Shown here piece after piece: positions 51,469 through 60,608 of a stretch of 64,000 nt of DNA (positions within the stretch are counted from its first letter, which is position 1; each line of letters starts with the position of its first letter). The position numbers were made by a program, and so were the translations under genes. Under the pieces are notes generated by a model. It did no database searches. It saw only the letters and a program-made list of their open reading frames with translations, and was not told the origin of the DNA. The DNA comes from Luxibacter massiliensis. Lineage in GTDB: Bacteria > Bacillota > Clostridia > Lachnospirales > Lachnospiraceae. The stretch lies in assembly GCF_900604355.1 (NCBI RefSeq), contig NZ_UWOE01000001.1, positions 2,790,001 through 2,854,000 on the forward strand, written 5' to 3'.

Positions 51469-52305
51469 TTAATCTTCTGCCATTGTTACTCTCCGGATGT
51501 GGATAGATAAATACATAATTTCCTCTCCAGATATTTTGCTGTTTGTCGCCTTTTCTATATATTCCGCAACTATTTTACTACACCTGTATTCCTTTGGATA
51601 TTTAATCCGCATCATCTCTGCCAGTTCATTTTCTTCATTGGGAAGCAGTTCCTTCCTGTATACCCTCTGGAGCAAAAACTTCACATGGGTGACGAACCTC
51701 TCATAATGCAGTGAGTTCTCATCAAACTCAATCCCTAACTCCTTTTTGACAAGCTCCAGAATATCTTTCATTAAATTAGGGAAATTGAGTGTATCTTTGA
51801 TGTCAGTTCCATACTCGGCATTTACAAAATGCAGTGCAATAAACCCCGCTTCGTCCTCAGGCAAAGATATGTGCAGCCGGTTTTCGATCATATTTACTGC
51901 ATATCTCCCCAACTGATATTCCTGTGGATAGAATCTTTTTATCTCCCATAAAAGAGCATTTTCCAATGGTATCCCTTGGCTGCAGCGCTCAATCGCAAAA
52001 TTAATATGGTCTGTCAGAGTCACATAAATACTCTGGTTCAGCTTTAATTTCAGATGGCCCTTTGCATAAGAGATAATATCATCAGATATTTGGGCGTGTT
52101 CCAAAGGCATATTTGCCAGAAGTTCTTTAAACTGTCCGGCGAGAGTCTGGCTTTTGATTCTGAATATCTTTTCGATTCTGGACTCTGCCACCTGCTTTCC
52201 CGGTTTCGTTCCAAATCCGATGCCGCGTCCCATAATAACCACTTCCCTGCCAGCATCATCATGGGCAGAAACAATATTATTGTTTATAATTTTTTCAATT
52301 ACCAT
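51469..52305 (-). CDS. PRD-type transcription antiterminator (LicT/SacT family)
   Basis: 278 residues. The N-terminal RNA-binding CAT domain is MVIEKIINNNIVSAHDDAGR followed by MGRGIGFGTKPG. PRD1 (about residues 65-170) and PRD2 (175-275) carry the regulatory His residues in LTDHINFAIERC, DEAGFIALHFVNA, HYERFVTHVKFLLQR and MYLSIHIRRV. It binds its own leader RAT and prevents termination when the PTS substrate is present. First gene of the operon; autoregulated. Confidence 0.94.
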   Translation of the reverse strand: MVIEKIINNNIVSAHDDAGREVVIMGRGIGFGTKPGKQVAESRIEKIFRIKSQTLAGQFKELLANMPLEHAQISDDIISYAKGHLKLKLNQSIYVTLTDHINFAIERCSQGIPLENALLWEIKRFYPQEYQLGRYAVNMIENRLHISLPEDEAGFIALHFVNAEYGTDIKDTLNFPNLMKDILELVKKELGIEFDENSLHYERFVTHVKFLLQRVYRKELLPNEENELAEMMRIKYPKEYRCSKIVAEYIEKATNSKISGEEIMYLSIHIRRVTMAED

Positions 52306-52488
52306 AACTAATTCTTAATCCCTTTAAAACAAAATCCCTTGTCTATTATTGCCAGTTTTTTCAGATTACTATCCAATATGCAAATAATCTAGTAAATTTT
52401 TGAAAATCCTTTTTTAAAACAAAGAATATATAAAATGCATACCCCCGGGAAATTTTATCGTGTAAACAGATGAAATTTCCTATATTAC

Positions 52489-52567
52489 AAAAAAAAACCA
52501 AACTTTATAAACACGGCGCACGCCTTGTTCATAAAATCTGGTTTTGCCTGCCTTACAGTAACAACCC
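52489..52567 (-). promoter_or_regulatory. Ribonucleic antiterminator (RAT) and overlapping terminator
   Basis: The RAT reads GGGTTGTTACTG-TAAG-GCAGGCAAAACC (52540-52567), near-identical to LicT/SacT targets. Its 3' end overlaps a terminator that pairs AAACCAGATTTTATGAACA with GTTTATAAAGTTTGGTTT and ends in a long T run (52489-52544). Binding by the downstream antiterminator would block the terminator. Confidence 0.93.
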
Positions 52568-52590
52568 ATCGCGATTTATTTAGTAAACTT

Positions 52591-52619
52591 AATATAGCAA
52601 AATGGTAGGTAAAAGTCAA
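52591..52619 (-). promoter_or_regulatory. Promoter of the PTS operon
   Basis: TTGACT (52614-52619), 17 bases, TATATT (52591-52596), about 20 bases before the RAT. The remaining intergenic bases to 52695 show nothing else. Confidence 0.85.
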
Positions 52620-52695
52620 CTGCACTGCTAAAATTAATTTATATTTTAGTTATAATGTTTATTTTTTTTTAATATTTTCGTATAAAATCCACAAA

Positions 52696-53736
52696 TCATT
52701 GATAATCAAAATATTCAACAAATTTCATATGATTCATGGCTTCCTTCTCTGTCAGATATCGCTGTTCCCCCAGGTCCATTCCTTTCTCACCGCTGGCATC
52801 CACATATATAGTCTGTCCGTTCATTTCCACTGCACAAAAAACATACCCTTCCTGGCTGATACGGTTTTTCTCCCACACTCCAAGAACAATATGCGACTCC
52901 ATTCCGGCACGGCTGCACAATTCAGACAATATTTTAGCGGATCCAAGTGCAGTGGCTTTTTCTTTTACAAGGGCAGAAAGATTGTTATAGATATATACCC
53001 CCTCAAAGACCTCATCCATGCTCGAAAAGTTCAGCGCGTCCTCCCCTACATGGGATGCCGGGGATATATGTTCATCCAGCCAGGACAGAAAATAGTCAAC
53101 AGCCTTTTTCTCCCCATAGTCGTCCGGCAAATTATCCAGAATCTCCTCCAGAATCCCCTCTGTCTTACTATCCATATCCTCAATAGCGGCTTTCCCCTGC
53201 TTGGAATTAACTGAAAGTCCCTTCTGGATCTCATCCAGATTCAAGACTTCCCCCTCCTCTGAGTATTCCCCCGCCTCATTAATCCCCTCGGCGCAGGATA
53301 AAAATAAAATTGCTTTAGAGATAATCTTATCGCTGACAGTGGTAAGATCTGACGTCTTATATTTTACATACATATTATCCTCAGTCATAGGTATATCATA
53401 GAACCCATAAAAGTAGTTATACCCTTCATCTTCCAGGGCGCCCGTCACTCTTAGATATTCCTCCCCATTCATCGGTTCTGGAAATTCCACCACTCCTCCT
53501 GACAGTTCATCCAGCCTCTCCTTCATCAAATCATAATTCTCTTTTTCTTTGACAGTCAGCTGGCCGGAATAGAAATCTGAGACTGCCTTACCGCTTTTTC
53601 TAGGTTCGTCCTCTAATTTTGTAGCTGTCGCATTAGATAATGTGGCCTGGCGCTGCCACCAGGCCAATAAACCCAATACAAGAACCACTAATCCGACAAT
53701 GAAAACTGCCCTTGGGTGCTTCCGGATAAAAGTCAT
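52696..53736 (-). CDS. Membrane-anchored protein with degenerate transglutaminase-like domain
   Basis: 346 residues. One N-terminal helix (AVFIVGLVVLVLGLLAWW) anchors it, with the rest outside. The C-terminal third follows the transglutaminase-core pattern: ELCSRAGMESHIVLGVW with a candidate Cys, and YVFCAVEMNGQTIYVDASG, where the His of HAWN appears replaced by Tyr while the VDAS Asp remains. It may be catalytically dead and bind cell-wall material. Its ATG overlaps the nagA stop by four bases (ATGA), so it is coupled to the amino-sugar genes. Confidence 0.7.
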   Translation of the reverse strand: MTFIRKHPRAVFIVGLVVLVLGLLAWWQRQATLSNATATKLEDEPRKSGKAVSDFYSGQLTVKEKENYDLMKERLDELSGGVVEFPEPMNGEEYLRVTGALEDEGYNYFYGFYDIPMTEDNMYVKYKTSDLTTVSDKIISKAILFLSCAEGINEAGEYSEEGEVLNLDEIQKGLSVNSKQGKAAIEDMDSKTEGILEEILDNLPDDYGEKKAVDYFLSWLDEHISPASHVGEDALNFSSMDEVFEGVYIYNNLSALVKEKATALGSAKILSELCSRAGMESHIVLGVWEKNRISQEGYVFCAVEMNGQTIYVDASGEKGMDLGEQRYLTEKEAMNHMKFVEYFDYQ

Positions 53737-54851
53737 ACTTGTTTTCTCCCATTTATATATACAGCCTTTACATTTAGTTCCTTATCCAAAAGAACCAAAT
53801 CCGCCGCCTTCCCCGGTGTAATACTGCCGCACACATCATCAGCCCCAATCTCGCGGGCCGGGTTTATCGTAGCGCAGGCAACTGCATCCTCGAGGGGGAT
53901 ACCCATTTTCTGTACCGCAACCCGCAGGCATGCCATCAGGTTCGTTGCAGAACCCGCAATTGTTCCATCCGCCAGCGTGGCTCTGGCCCCCTTCACAAAT
54001 ACATCCTGGCCGCCGAGAGTATACTGACCGTCAGTCAGGCCGGTGGCCCTCATGCTGTCACTAATCAATATAACCCTGTCTGCACCGAACATTTCAAAGG
54101 TCGCCCTCACTACAGAAGGGTGAATATGAACGCCATCGCATATCAGCTCCACATGGCAGTCCTGGCTATCTCTTGCAGCGCCGATGACACCAGGATCCCG
54201 GTGGTTAAATGGAGGCATGGCGTTATACAGATGTGTAATATGGCTTGCGCCCTTGTCAAGTGCCAGCGCGGCCGTATCATAATCTGCAGTTGTATGGGCC
54301 AGTGATACAACAACTTCTCCCTTTACTTTCTCGATAAATTCCAGCGCGCCCTCATTTTCCGGCGCAATATCAACCAATTTTATTAATTTCCCTGATTCTT
54401 CCTGCAGGCTGTTAAACAGCTTTGTATCGCACATACGTATATGGTCCGCAGCCTGGGCCCCTTTCTTCTTTGCGCTGATAAAAGGGCCTTCCATATTAAT
54501 GCCAATAAGCTTGGCGCCATTCTCACTTTTATACTCTGCCGCTGTCTGCATAATCTTGTGCAGTTCCTCCTCAGGCAGTGTCATCGTGGCGGGACAGATA
54601 GAAGTAACCCCCACAGAGGCCTCATATGCAGCTATATTTGCAATCCCCTCCAAGCTAGCATCACAAAAATCATCCCCCACACAGCCGTGGAAATGAATGT
54701 CCACCAGGCCGGGTATAGCATAGCAGCCTTCAGCATCCACCGCTTCCTCACTATCTCTTGCTGAAGCGGCAAACAGGCCGTTTTCCATAATAACTTCTCC
54801 CAAGGCAAACTTCTTGTCCTCATTAAATACCAGTGCATTCTTAATAATCAT
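53733..54851 (-). CDS. nagA: N-acetylglucosamine-6-phosphate deacetylase
   Basis: 372 residues, amidohydrolase fold. It removes acetate from GlcNAc-6-P, giving glucosamine-6-P. Metal and active-site motifs: VDIHFHGCVGDDF, NMEGPFIS, VSLAHTTADYD, HLYNAMPPFNHRDPG and LISDSMRATGL, whose Asp is catalytic. It lies 48 bases after nagB on the same strand. Together with the PTS at 49-52 kb it gives a full GlcNAc route to fructose-6-P. No NagC or NagR regulator is present here. Confidence 0.96.
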   Translation of the reverse strand: MIIKNALVFNEDKKFALGEVIMENGLFAASARDSEEAVDAEGCYAIPGLVDIHFHGCVGDDFCDASLEGIANIAAYEASVGVTSICPATMTLPEEELHKIMQTAAEYKSENGAKLIGINMEGPFISAKKKGAQAADHIRMCDTKLFNSLQEESGKLIKLVDIAPENEGALEFIEKVKGEVVVSLAHTTADYDTAALALDKGASHITHLYNAMPPFNHRDPGVIGAARDSQDCHVELICDGVHIHPSVVRATFEMFGADRVILISDSMRATGLTDGQYTLGGQDVFVKGARATLADGTIAGSATNLMACLRVAVQKMGIPLEDAVACATINPAREIGADDVCGSITPGKAADLVLLDKELNVKAVYINGRKQV

Positions 54852-54899
54852 ATTCTTCCAACCTTCTTTCTCTCCGCCACTGAAGCAGGCGGCACGCTC

Positions 54900-55631
54900 T
54901 TATTCAGGGATTTTTGACAGTGCTGCAGCATCGGCCACAACAGTGACATCAGGATGCAGCTGCAGGATAGATGCCGGAACCTGTGGAGTAACCTCGCCGA
55001 AAAATGCCTTTGCCACAATGTCAGCCTTCTCCTCTCCATTAACGACTACAAGAATTCTTTTAGCCTGCATAATCGTCTTAATCCCCATAGTATATGCCTG
55101 TCTGGGAACATCCTCTGCTGAAGCAAAAAATCTCTTATTTGCTTCAATCGTACTTTCTGTTAAATCCACACAGTGTGTCTCTTTGTCAAAAGCATCGGCC
55201 GGCTCATTAAATCCAATATGCCCATTATGCCCAAGGCCCAGAAGCTGCATATCTACGCCTCCCAAAGAAGCAATCAGCTCCTCATATCTTCGGCATTCCT
55301 TATCTGCATCTGGTTCCATTCCGTTTGGCACGTTGGTACGGCTCTTATCAATATTCACACGGTCAAAAAGATGTTTATGCATAAAGTAGTAGTAGCTCTG
55401 GTCATTCTCCCTGTCCAACCCTTTATATTCATCCAGATTTACCGTAGATACCCCTCCAAAATCCAGTTCACCCTGGTTATATTTTTCTGTCAGTACATCA
55501 TACGTGCCGATAGGCGTAGACCCTGTAGCCAGTCCCAGCACACACTCTGGTTTCAATGTCACCTGTGCGGCAATGATATTTGCCGCTTTTTTACTCATAT
55601 CTTCATAATTCTCTGCTTTTAAAATTCTCAT
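54900..55631 (-). CDS. nagB: Glucosamine-6-phosphate deaminase
   Basis: 243 residues. It converts glucosamine-6-P to fructose-6-P and ammonia. Motifs: GLATGSTPIGTYDVL, VNLDEYKGLDREND, and LGLGHNGHIGFNEPADAF with the catalytic Asp/His. The ATG at 55631 follows GGAGGGTAAAATT. First gene of the nagB-nagA unit. Confidence 0.96.
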   Translation of the reverse strand: MRILKAENYEDMSKKAANIIAAQVTLKPECVLGLATGSTPIGTYDVLTEKYNQGELDFGGVSTVNLDEYKGLDRENDQSYYYFMHKHLFDRVNIDKSRTNVPNGMEPDADKECRRYEELIASLGGVDMQLLGLGHNGHIGFNEPADAFDKETHCVDLTESTIEANKRFFASAEDVPRQAYTMGIKTIMQAKRILVVVNGEEKADIVAKAFFGEVTPQVPASILQLHPDVTVVADAAALSKIPE

Positions 55632-55704
55632 AATTTTACCCTCCATAAGTTATATTGATTAACTATTCCATTATATACCGTATCTTACCCATTCCACAAC
55701 CAGA

Positions 55705-56463
55705 TTATCTGAAAAGGCCGGGTGAATCCTTGTAATGAATCTCTTTCAGCACTAATCCCTGGGGCGGGACTGTTATACCAGCTGCAGTCCTATCCTTCTT
55801 CCTAAGTATCTCCTCCACTTGTTCTGGCATATAAAAACCACGCCCAACTCTTAAAAGAGTGCCTGTAATAATACGTACCATATTATATAAAAATCCATTT
55901 CCTATCATTTGGATTGTTATCTCGTCCCCTGCTCTCAGAATTTCTAATTTGTAGATGGTGCGGACTGTATCTTCAACATTTGTACGTATATTACAGAAGC
56001 TGGAAAAGTCATGTTCTCCAATAAGATATTGTGCCCCACTCCTCATTTTCTCTATATCCAACCCATAGGATACAAAATATGTGGTGAGCCGCCTGGTGGG
56101 GTCAGGCACCGGCCGGTTCAAAATATGGTATTCATAAGTCTTAGTGCATTCGCAATGTCTGGGGTGCCATCCCTTTGGCACCTCCTGGGACGCCACAGCC
56201 ACAATATCCTCAGGAAGCCGCCGGTTCAGCGCATAAGCCAGGCGTCCAGGCGGAATAGAAGTATCCGAGTCAAATACAGCTACATTTCCCAGGGCGTGCA
56301 CTCCTGAATCTGTACGGCTCGCGCCAATCACCCGGATGTCCTCCCCTGTCAGCTGGGACAAGTGGCGGTTGAGAACCTCCTCAACTGTGATGCCATTGGG
56401 CTGCACCTGCCAGCCGCAGTAATTTGTCCCATCGTAAGCTACTGTCAATTTAATCCGTCTCAT
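55705..56463 (-). CDS. truA: tRNA pseudouridine synthase A
   Basis: 252 residues. It modifies positions 38-40 of the tRNA anticodon arm. The catalytic Asp is in GASRTDSGVHALGNVAVF; TYEYHILN and GNGFLYNMVRIITGTLLRVG are also conserved. AGGGGGTATGT precedes the ATG. It is the last gene of the ecfA1-ecfA2-ecfT-truA operon, a common arrangement in Firmicutes. Confidence 0.96.
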   Translation of the reverse strand: MRRIKLTVAYDGTNYCGWQVQPNGITVEEVLNRHLSQLTGEDIRVIGASRTDSGVHALGNVAVFDSDTSIPPGRLAYALNRRLPEDIVAVASQEVPKGWHPRHCECTKTYEYHILNRPVPDPTRRLTTYFVSYGLDIEKMRSGAQYLIGEHDFSSFCNIRTNVEDTVRTIYKLEILRAGDEITIQMIGNGFLYNMVRIITGTLLRVGRGFYMPEQVEEILRKKDRTAAGITVPPQGLVLKEIHYKDSPGLFR

Positions 56464-56472
56464 ACATACCCC

Positions 56473-57297
56473 CTAAAAAATCCATATCTCAAGCGGCACA
56501 TAGCGGCCAGCAAAAAACACTAGGGCCAAATATAGGACGGCTATAAAATAGGCCAGATAATCCCTCTTCCCATAAAAAAGAGGTTTCATTTTGGTTCTCC
56601 CGTCCCCGCCTCTGTAACACCGGGCCTCCATTGCCATAGCCAAATCATTTGCCCTTCTAAAAGCAGATACAAAGAGGGGGACAAGTATGGGGATCATGGC
56701 CTTTGCCCTCTGTACAATATTCCCGCTCTCCAGATCAGCTCCCCTGGCAATCTGAGCTTTCATAATTTTGTCGGTTTCCTCCAGCAATATAGGAATGAAA
56801 CGCAGGGCGATAGACATCATCATGGCAACCTCGTGTACCGGCACTCTTATTTTATTCAGAGGGCGGAGCAGCTTTTCTATCCCATCTGTCAGTGCGTTCG
56901 GCGTAGTTGTGAATGTCATAATTGAAGATCCCAGGATCAGATATATCAGCCGGATAGCTGTATACACCGATATCCTCAGCCCACGGTCTGTAATGCGAAA
57001 AACCCAGAACTGTGCCAGTTCCCTTCCCTCTCTTGTAAGAAACAAATTAAACAGCACAGTAATCAGAAGAAGCATCACAATCGGCTTTAGTCCCTTGACT
57101 ATATACCTGGCAGGTACTTTCCCTGCCCATATGACTCCCCCCAGGAACAAGGTTGCTATCATATAACCACATATGCTGCTCTGCACAAAAAGTGATACTA
57201 AAAACAGCAGCGTACAGATAATTTTCACTCTAGGATCCAGTTTGTGTATAATACTCTCTGCAGGATAGTACTGGCCAATTGTAATATCTCTAATCAT
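56473..57297 (-). CDS. ecfT: Energy-coupling factor transporter transmembrane protein EcfT
   Basis: 274 residues with five or more hydrophobic helices. The two coupling-helix signatures with Ala-Arg-Gly are MKAQIARGADLESG and DLAMAMEARCYRGG near the C-terminus, which contact EcfA1 and EcfA2. It forms the scaffold of a shared ECF vitamin importer. The start overlaps the ecfA2 end by eight bases. No substrate-specific S component is near. Confidence 0.95.
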   Translation of the reverse strand: MIRDITIGQYYPAESIIHKLDPRVKIICTLLFLVSLFVQSSICGYMIATLFLGGVIWAGKVPARYIVKGLKPIVMLLLITVLFNLFLTREGRELAQFWVFRITDRGLRISVYTAIRLIYLILGSSIMTFTTTPNALTDGIEKLLRPLNKIRVPVHEVAMMMSIALRFIPILLEETDKIMKAQIARGADLESGNIVQRAKAMIPILVPLFVSAFRRANDLAMAMEARCYRGGDGRTKMKPLFYGKRDYLAYFIAVLYLALVFFAGRYVPLEIWIF

Positions 57298-58138
57298 GGA
57301 AACTCCTTATAATGTCTTCTGCCGCCTCTTCCACAGTTGTTACATCTGTCCTAACAGGCATTCCTCTCAGTTTTAACGCATGCATAATATAAGTCACCTG
57401 GGGCGCCGCCAGGCCAACCTTCTCCAGTTCTCTGTAGTGTGCGAACACCTCTCCAGGCTGTCCGTCATACATGATTTCGCCTTTGTTCATCACAACAATA
57501 CGCCCCACATATCTCGCAATATCTTCCATGCTATGGGAAACAAGTATGACTGTCATGCCTGTCGCCTTGTGCAGCCTGCTTATTTGATCCAGTATCTCAT
57601 CCCGCCCCTGGGGATCTAACCCCGCAGTCGGCTCGTCTAGTACTAGGACGCCTGGATGCATTGCCAGGACGCCTGCTATAGCGGCCCGTCTTTTTTGCCC
57701 GCCTGACAGTTCAAAGGGAGACTGATGATAATACTTTTTGGGAAAACCCACTAATTCTAGTGCTTCTTTCGCCCTTATCTCACATTCTTCAGGGGAAAAC
57801 CCAAGATTTTTAGGGCCAAAACAGACATCTGAGAGCACTTCCGACTCAAAAAGCTGATGTTCAGGATACTGGAATACAAGGCCAACCTTACTGCGCAGCT
57901 TCTTCATATCATAATCCTTACTATAAATATTTACCCCCTCATAATATAAGGCGCCAGAGCTGGCTTTGAGCAGTCCATTAAAGTGCTGGATCAAAGTAGA
58001 TTTTCCTGAACCTGTATGGCCGATAATTCCCACGAATTCTCCCTGGGAAATTTCCAAATTTATGTCTATGAGAGCCTGTTTTTCATATGCTGTTTTTGGA
58101 CTATACGTATAGTTAATGTGCTCTAACTTAATTGACAT
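57290..58138 (-). CDS. ecfA2: Energy-coupling factor ATPase EcfA2
   Basis: 282 residues. Walker A GHTGSGKST, Q-loop FQYPEHQLFE, signature LSGGQKRRAAIAGVLA, and Walker B VLVLDEPTAGLD are present, followed by the switch His in VSHSMED. The C-terminus carries the ECF-type helical extension. It overlaps ecfA1 by 16 bases and heterodimerises with it. Confidence 0.96.
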   Translation of the reverse strand: MSIKLEHINYTYSPKTAYEKQALIDINLEISQGEFVGIIGHTGSGKSTLIQHFNGLLKASSGALYYEGVNIYSKDYDMKKLRSKVGLVFQYPEHQLFESEVLSDVCFGPKNLGFSPEECEIRAKEALELVGFPKKYYHQSPFELSGGQKRRAAIAGVLAMHPGVLVLDEPTAGLDPQGRDEILDQISRLHKATGMTVILVSHSMEDIARYVGRIVVMNKGEIMYDGQPGEVFAHYRELEKVGLAAPQVTYIMHALKLRGMPVRTDVTTVEEAAEDIIRSFHD

Positions 58139-58974
58139 AATTCCTCCACCAACTCCTCCATCCTTAAAATCCCTGCCGGAAGTTTCATTCCTCTTTTCCT
58201 CAATTCTTCAGCCAGCATTGTAACCTGCGGGACATCCAGATGAAAGCGCTTCAGCTCATCCACCCTGCTGAAAATATCTCTGGGGGATCCTTGCATCACA
58301 ATTCGCCCGCTGTCCATTACATATACCCGGTCTGCATCTATTACCTCTTCCATATAATGTGTAATCAGGATAACTGTCACCTTTTTTTCCCTGCGCAGAT
58401 TTTGTACTGTACGGATGACCTCTTTTCTTCCATTAGGGTCAAGCATGGCCGTAGGTTCATCCAACACAATACACTGCGGTTCCATTGCTATTACTCCCGC
58501 TATGGCCACCCGCTGTTTCTGGCCTCCTGACAGTTTATTGGGTGATTGGTAACGGTATTTTAGCATCCCCACAGACTTTAGGCTTTTTTCCACCCGCTTC
58601 CATATTTCATCTGTAGGTATGCCAAGGTTTTCCGGGCCAAATCCAACATCCTCTTCCACAACAGTGCCAATAATCTGATTATCTGGATTCTGGAATACCA
58701 TCCCAGCGGACTGGCGGATATCCCACAGATTCTCCGGTATCCTTGTGTCCCTGCCATTTACCCAAATAGTCCCCCCTGTTGGCAGCAAAATGGCGTTTAT
58801 GTGCTTGGCCAGAGTAGACTTGCCTGAACCATTGTGCCCCAGAACAGCAATAAAATCTCCTGGGGCTATATCCATATCCACCGCATCTACAGCACGGTTC
58901 ACCCCAGTTACATTCCCCTCTTCATCCCGCTTCTCATATTCGTATATCAATTTTTCTGCGTGAATCATCTCCAT
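58123..58974 (-). CDS. ecfA1: Energy-coupling factor ATPase EcfA1
   Basis: About 284 residues. Walker A GHNGSGKST, Q-loop FQNPDNQIIG, signature LSGGQKQRVAIAGVIA, Walker B CIVLDEPTAMLD, switch His in ITHYMEE. The ATG at 58974 lies ten bases after GGAGGG; ATG at 58968 would be too close to a GGAG. First gene of the ECF-truA operon. In relatives this set follows rplQ, here it follows an EamA transporter gene. Confidence 0.95.
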   Translation of the reverse strand: MEMIHAEKLIYEYEKRDEEGNVTGVNRAVDAVDMDIAPGDFIAVLGHNGSGKSTLAKHINAILLPTGGTIWVNGRDTRIPENLWDIRQSAGMVFQNPDNQIIGTVVEEDVGFGPENLGIPTDEIWKRVEKSLKSVGMLKYRYQSPNKLSGGQKQRVAIAGVIAMEPQCIVLDEPTAMLDPNGRKEVIRTVQNLRREKKVTVILITHYMEEVIDADRVYVMDSGRIVMQGSPRDIFSRVDELKRFHLDVPQVTMLAEELRKRGMKLPAGILRMEELVEELCQLS

Positions 58975-59011
58975 ACAGGCATGTCCCTCCATTATTTAGC
59001 CTATATCCGTT

Positions 59012-59959
59012 CTATTTATCTCCCTGAGCTTCTCTATTTTTGCCCGAAAGGGCGGGTGACTTCCCATTAACAATAAGAATCCCCAGGCTTACCAGCAAAA
59101 GAGCCGAAAGGTTTCTGACTGATATGATTTTTTCTCCAAGAAAAACAGCAGAAAGCGCCACTCCAAAAATGGGAATTGTAAAACCATATACAGCTACCCT
59201 GCCCACAGGGTTATATTTTAACAAAATAGTCCATATGCTAAATGCAACTGTTGTCAGCAATGCCATATACAGTAGGAGCAAAGACGATTTCAGAGTAAAT
59301 CCTTCTACCTTCCCTCCCATTATAAATCCGATTATAATTAAAAATATACTGCCAAACAAAATCTGATAGGAGGTAATGGTCATAGGACTCTCCTTACCTG
59401 AAATCATTTTTAATATGACTGTGCTGACACCATAGGCTACTGTACACACAAGGATCATCCCTTCCCCCTGTACAGAAAAGCCTTCTCCCCAGGTGCCGGG
59501 GGCCAGATTTATAACTATGATGCCTGCCAGGCCGAAAATACAGCCAATTCCTTTTTTCCAGGTCATTTTCTCAGACTGCAGCATGAAATGCGCCGCTACA
59601 ATTGACACAAACCCATTAGAAGCATTTATAATAGAACCTTTCGTTCCGGTTGTGTTTGCCAAACCTATGTAAAAGCAGACATATTGTATCATAGTCTGGA
59701 GTATACCCTGCCTCAAAATGTAGGGGATGGAAGAACGTTGCATGGTCAAAATACGCCTCTCCAACAAACACCCAAATATAAACGTCAGCACGCCAGAGAG
59801 GAAAAACCGGTAGCCAGCAAATACTATCTGGCTCCCGGTTCCCTCTATTCCCAACCACTCATATCCGACTTTGATACAAGGGAATGCACTTCCCCACAAA
59901 CCACAGCAGAGCAATGCCAGCATACAGACAACCGCCGGATTCTGTAGTTTTCTTTCCAT
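59012..59959 (-). CDS. EamA/DMT family transporter
   Basis: 315 residues with ten hydrophobic helices in two EamA repeats. ALLCCGLWGSAFPCIKVGYE opens the first half, and GFTIPIFGVALSAVFLGEKI lies in the second. A metabolite or drug exporter; substrate unknown. It begins five bases after the cyclophilin stop, so probably co-transcribed. The ribosome binding site is weak, suggesting translational coupling. Confidence 0.9.
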   Translation of the reverse strand: MERKLQNPAVVCMLALLCCGLWGSAFPCIKVGYEWLGIEGTGSQIVFAGYRFFLSGVLTFIFGCLLERRILTMQRSSIPYILRQGILQTMIQYVCFYIGLANTTGTKGSIINASNGFVSIVAAHFMLQSEKMTWKKGIGCIFGLAGIIVINLAPGTWGEGFSVQGEGMILVCTVAYGVSTVILKMISGKESPMTITSYQILFGSIFLIIIGFIMGGKVEGFTLKSSLLLLYMALLTTVAFSIWTILLKYNPVGRVAVYGFTIPIFGVALSAVFLGEKIISVRNLSALLLVSLGILIVNGKSPALSGKNREAQGDK

Positions 59960-59964
59960 GGCAT

Positions 59965-60483
59965 TCAGGCCTTCTCAGGCTCGCCGTACTCTTCACCGAA
60001 TGTCTCCACCGTTACCTTCTTCATCACTTGCGGCTCCAGTGGCCTGTCACTGTAGTCCGTATCTATGCCGGCTATTTTATTTACAATATCCATCCCCTCT
60101 GTAATCTTTCCAAATGCAGCGTATGCCCCGTCAAGATGAGGGGACTTTTTGTGCATAATAAAGAATTGGGAACCTGCAGAATCGGGATGCATGGCCCTAG
60201 CCATGGAGAGTACCCCCTCATCATGGGCCAGGTCATTGGCAAACCCATTCTGTGAAAACTCACCTGGGATCGTATAACCCGGGCCCCCCATCCCCGTACC
60301 GTCGGGGCAGCCTCCCTGAATCATAAAACCACTGATCACACGGTGGAAAATCAACCCGTCATAAAACCCCTGCCCTACTAACGAAACAAAGTTCCGAACC
60401 GAATTAGGCGCCACCTCAGGGTACAGTTCAGCCTTCATAATATCTCCATTCTCCATCTCAAACGTAACAATTGGATTCGCCAT
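59965..60483 (-). CDS. Cyclophilin-type peptidyl-prolyl isomerase
   Basis: 172 residues, cytoplasmic. It catalyses cis-trans isomerisation of proline bonds. Active-site segments: GLIFHRVISGFMIQGGCPDG with Arg, Phe and Gln, SAGSQFFIMH and GAYAAFGKITEGMD. The ATG at 60483 follows GAGGAG; the TTG two codons before is less likely. Upstream of an EamA transporter gene in a two-gene unit. Confidence 0.95.
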   Translation of the reverse strand: MANPIVTFEMENGDIMKAELYPEVAPNSVRNFVSLVGQGFYDGLIFHRVISGFMIQGGCPDGTGMGGPGYTIPGEFSQNGFANDLAHDEGVLSMARAMHPDSAGSQFFIMHKKSPHLDGAYAAFGKITEGMDIVNKIAGIDTDYSDRPLEPQVMKKVTVETFGEEYGEPEKA

Positions 60484-60575
60484 AATCAAAAACTCCTCTT
60501 CTTTAAATAATCAATATCCCTATTGTAGCGGATAAACCCCGGTTCGTCAATCAGGTACACCACTGCAGCCAATTT

Positions 60576-60608
60576 GGGACGTAACAAAAGCGCAAAAGGT
60601 TACGTCCT
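60576..60608. repeat. Palindrome with GGACGTAACC core, copy 2
   Basis: GGGACGTAACAAAAG and CAAAAGGTTACGTCC pair around a short loop. The element also provides the last codons and TAA stop of the gene at 60600. The core AGGACGTAACCTTTT is shared with 3688-3731. Confidence 0.75.
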
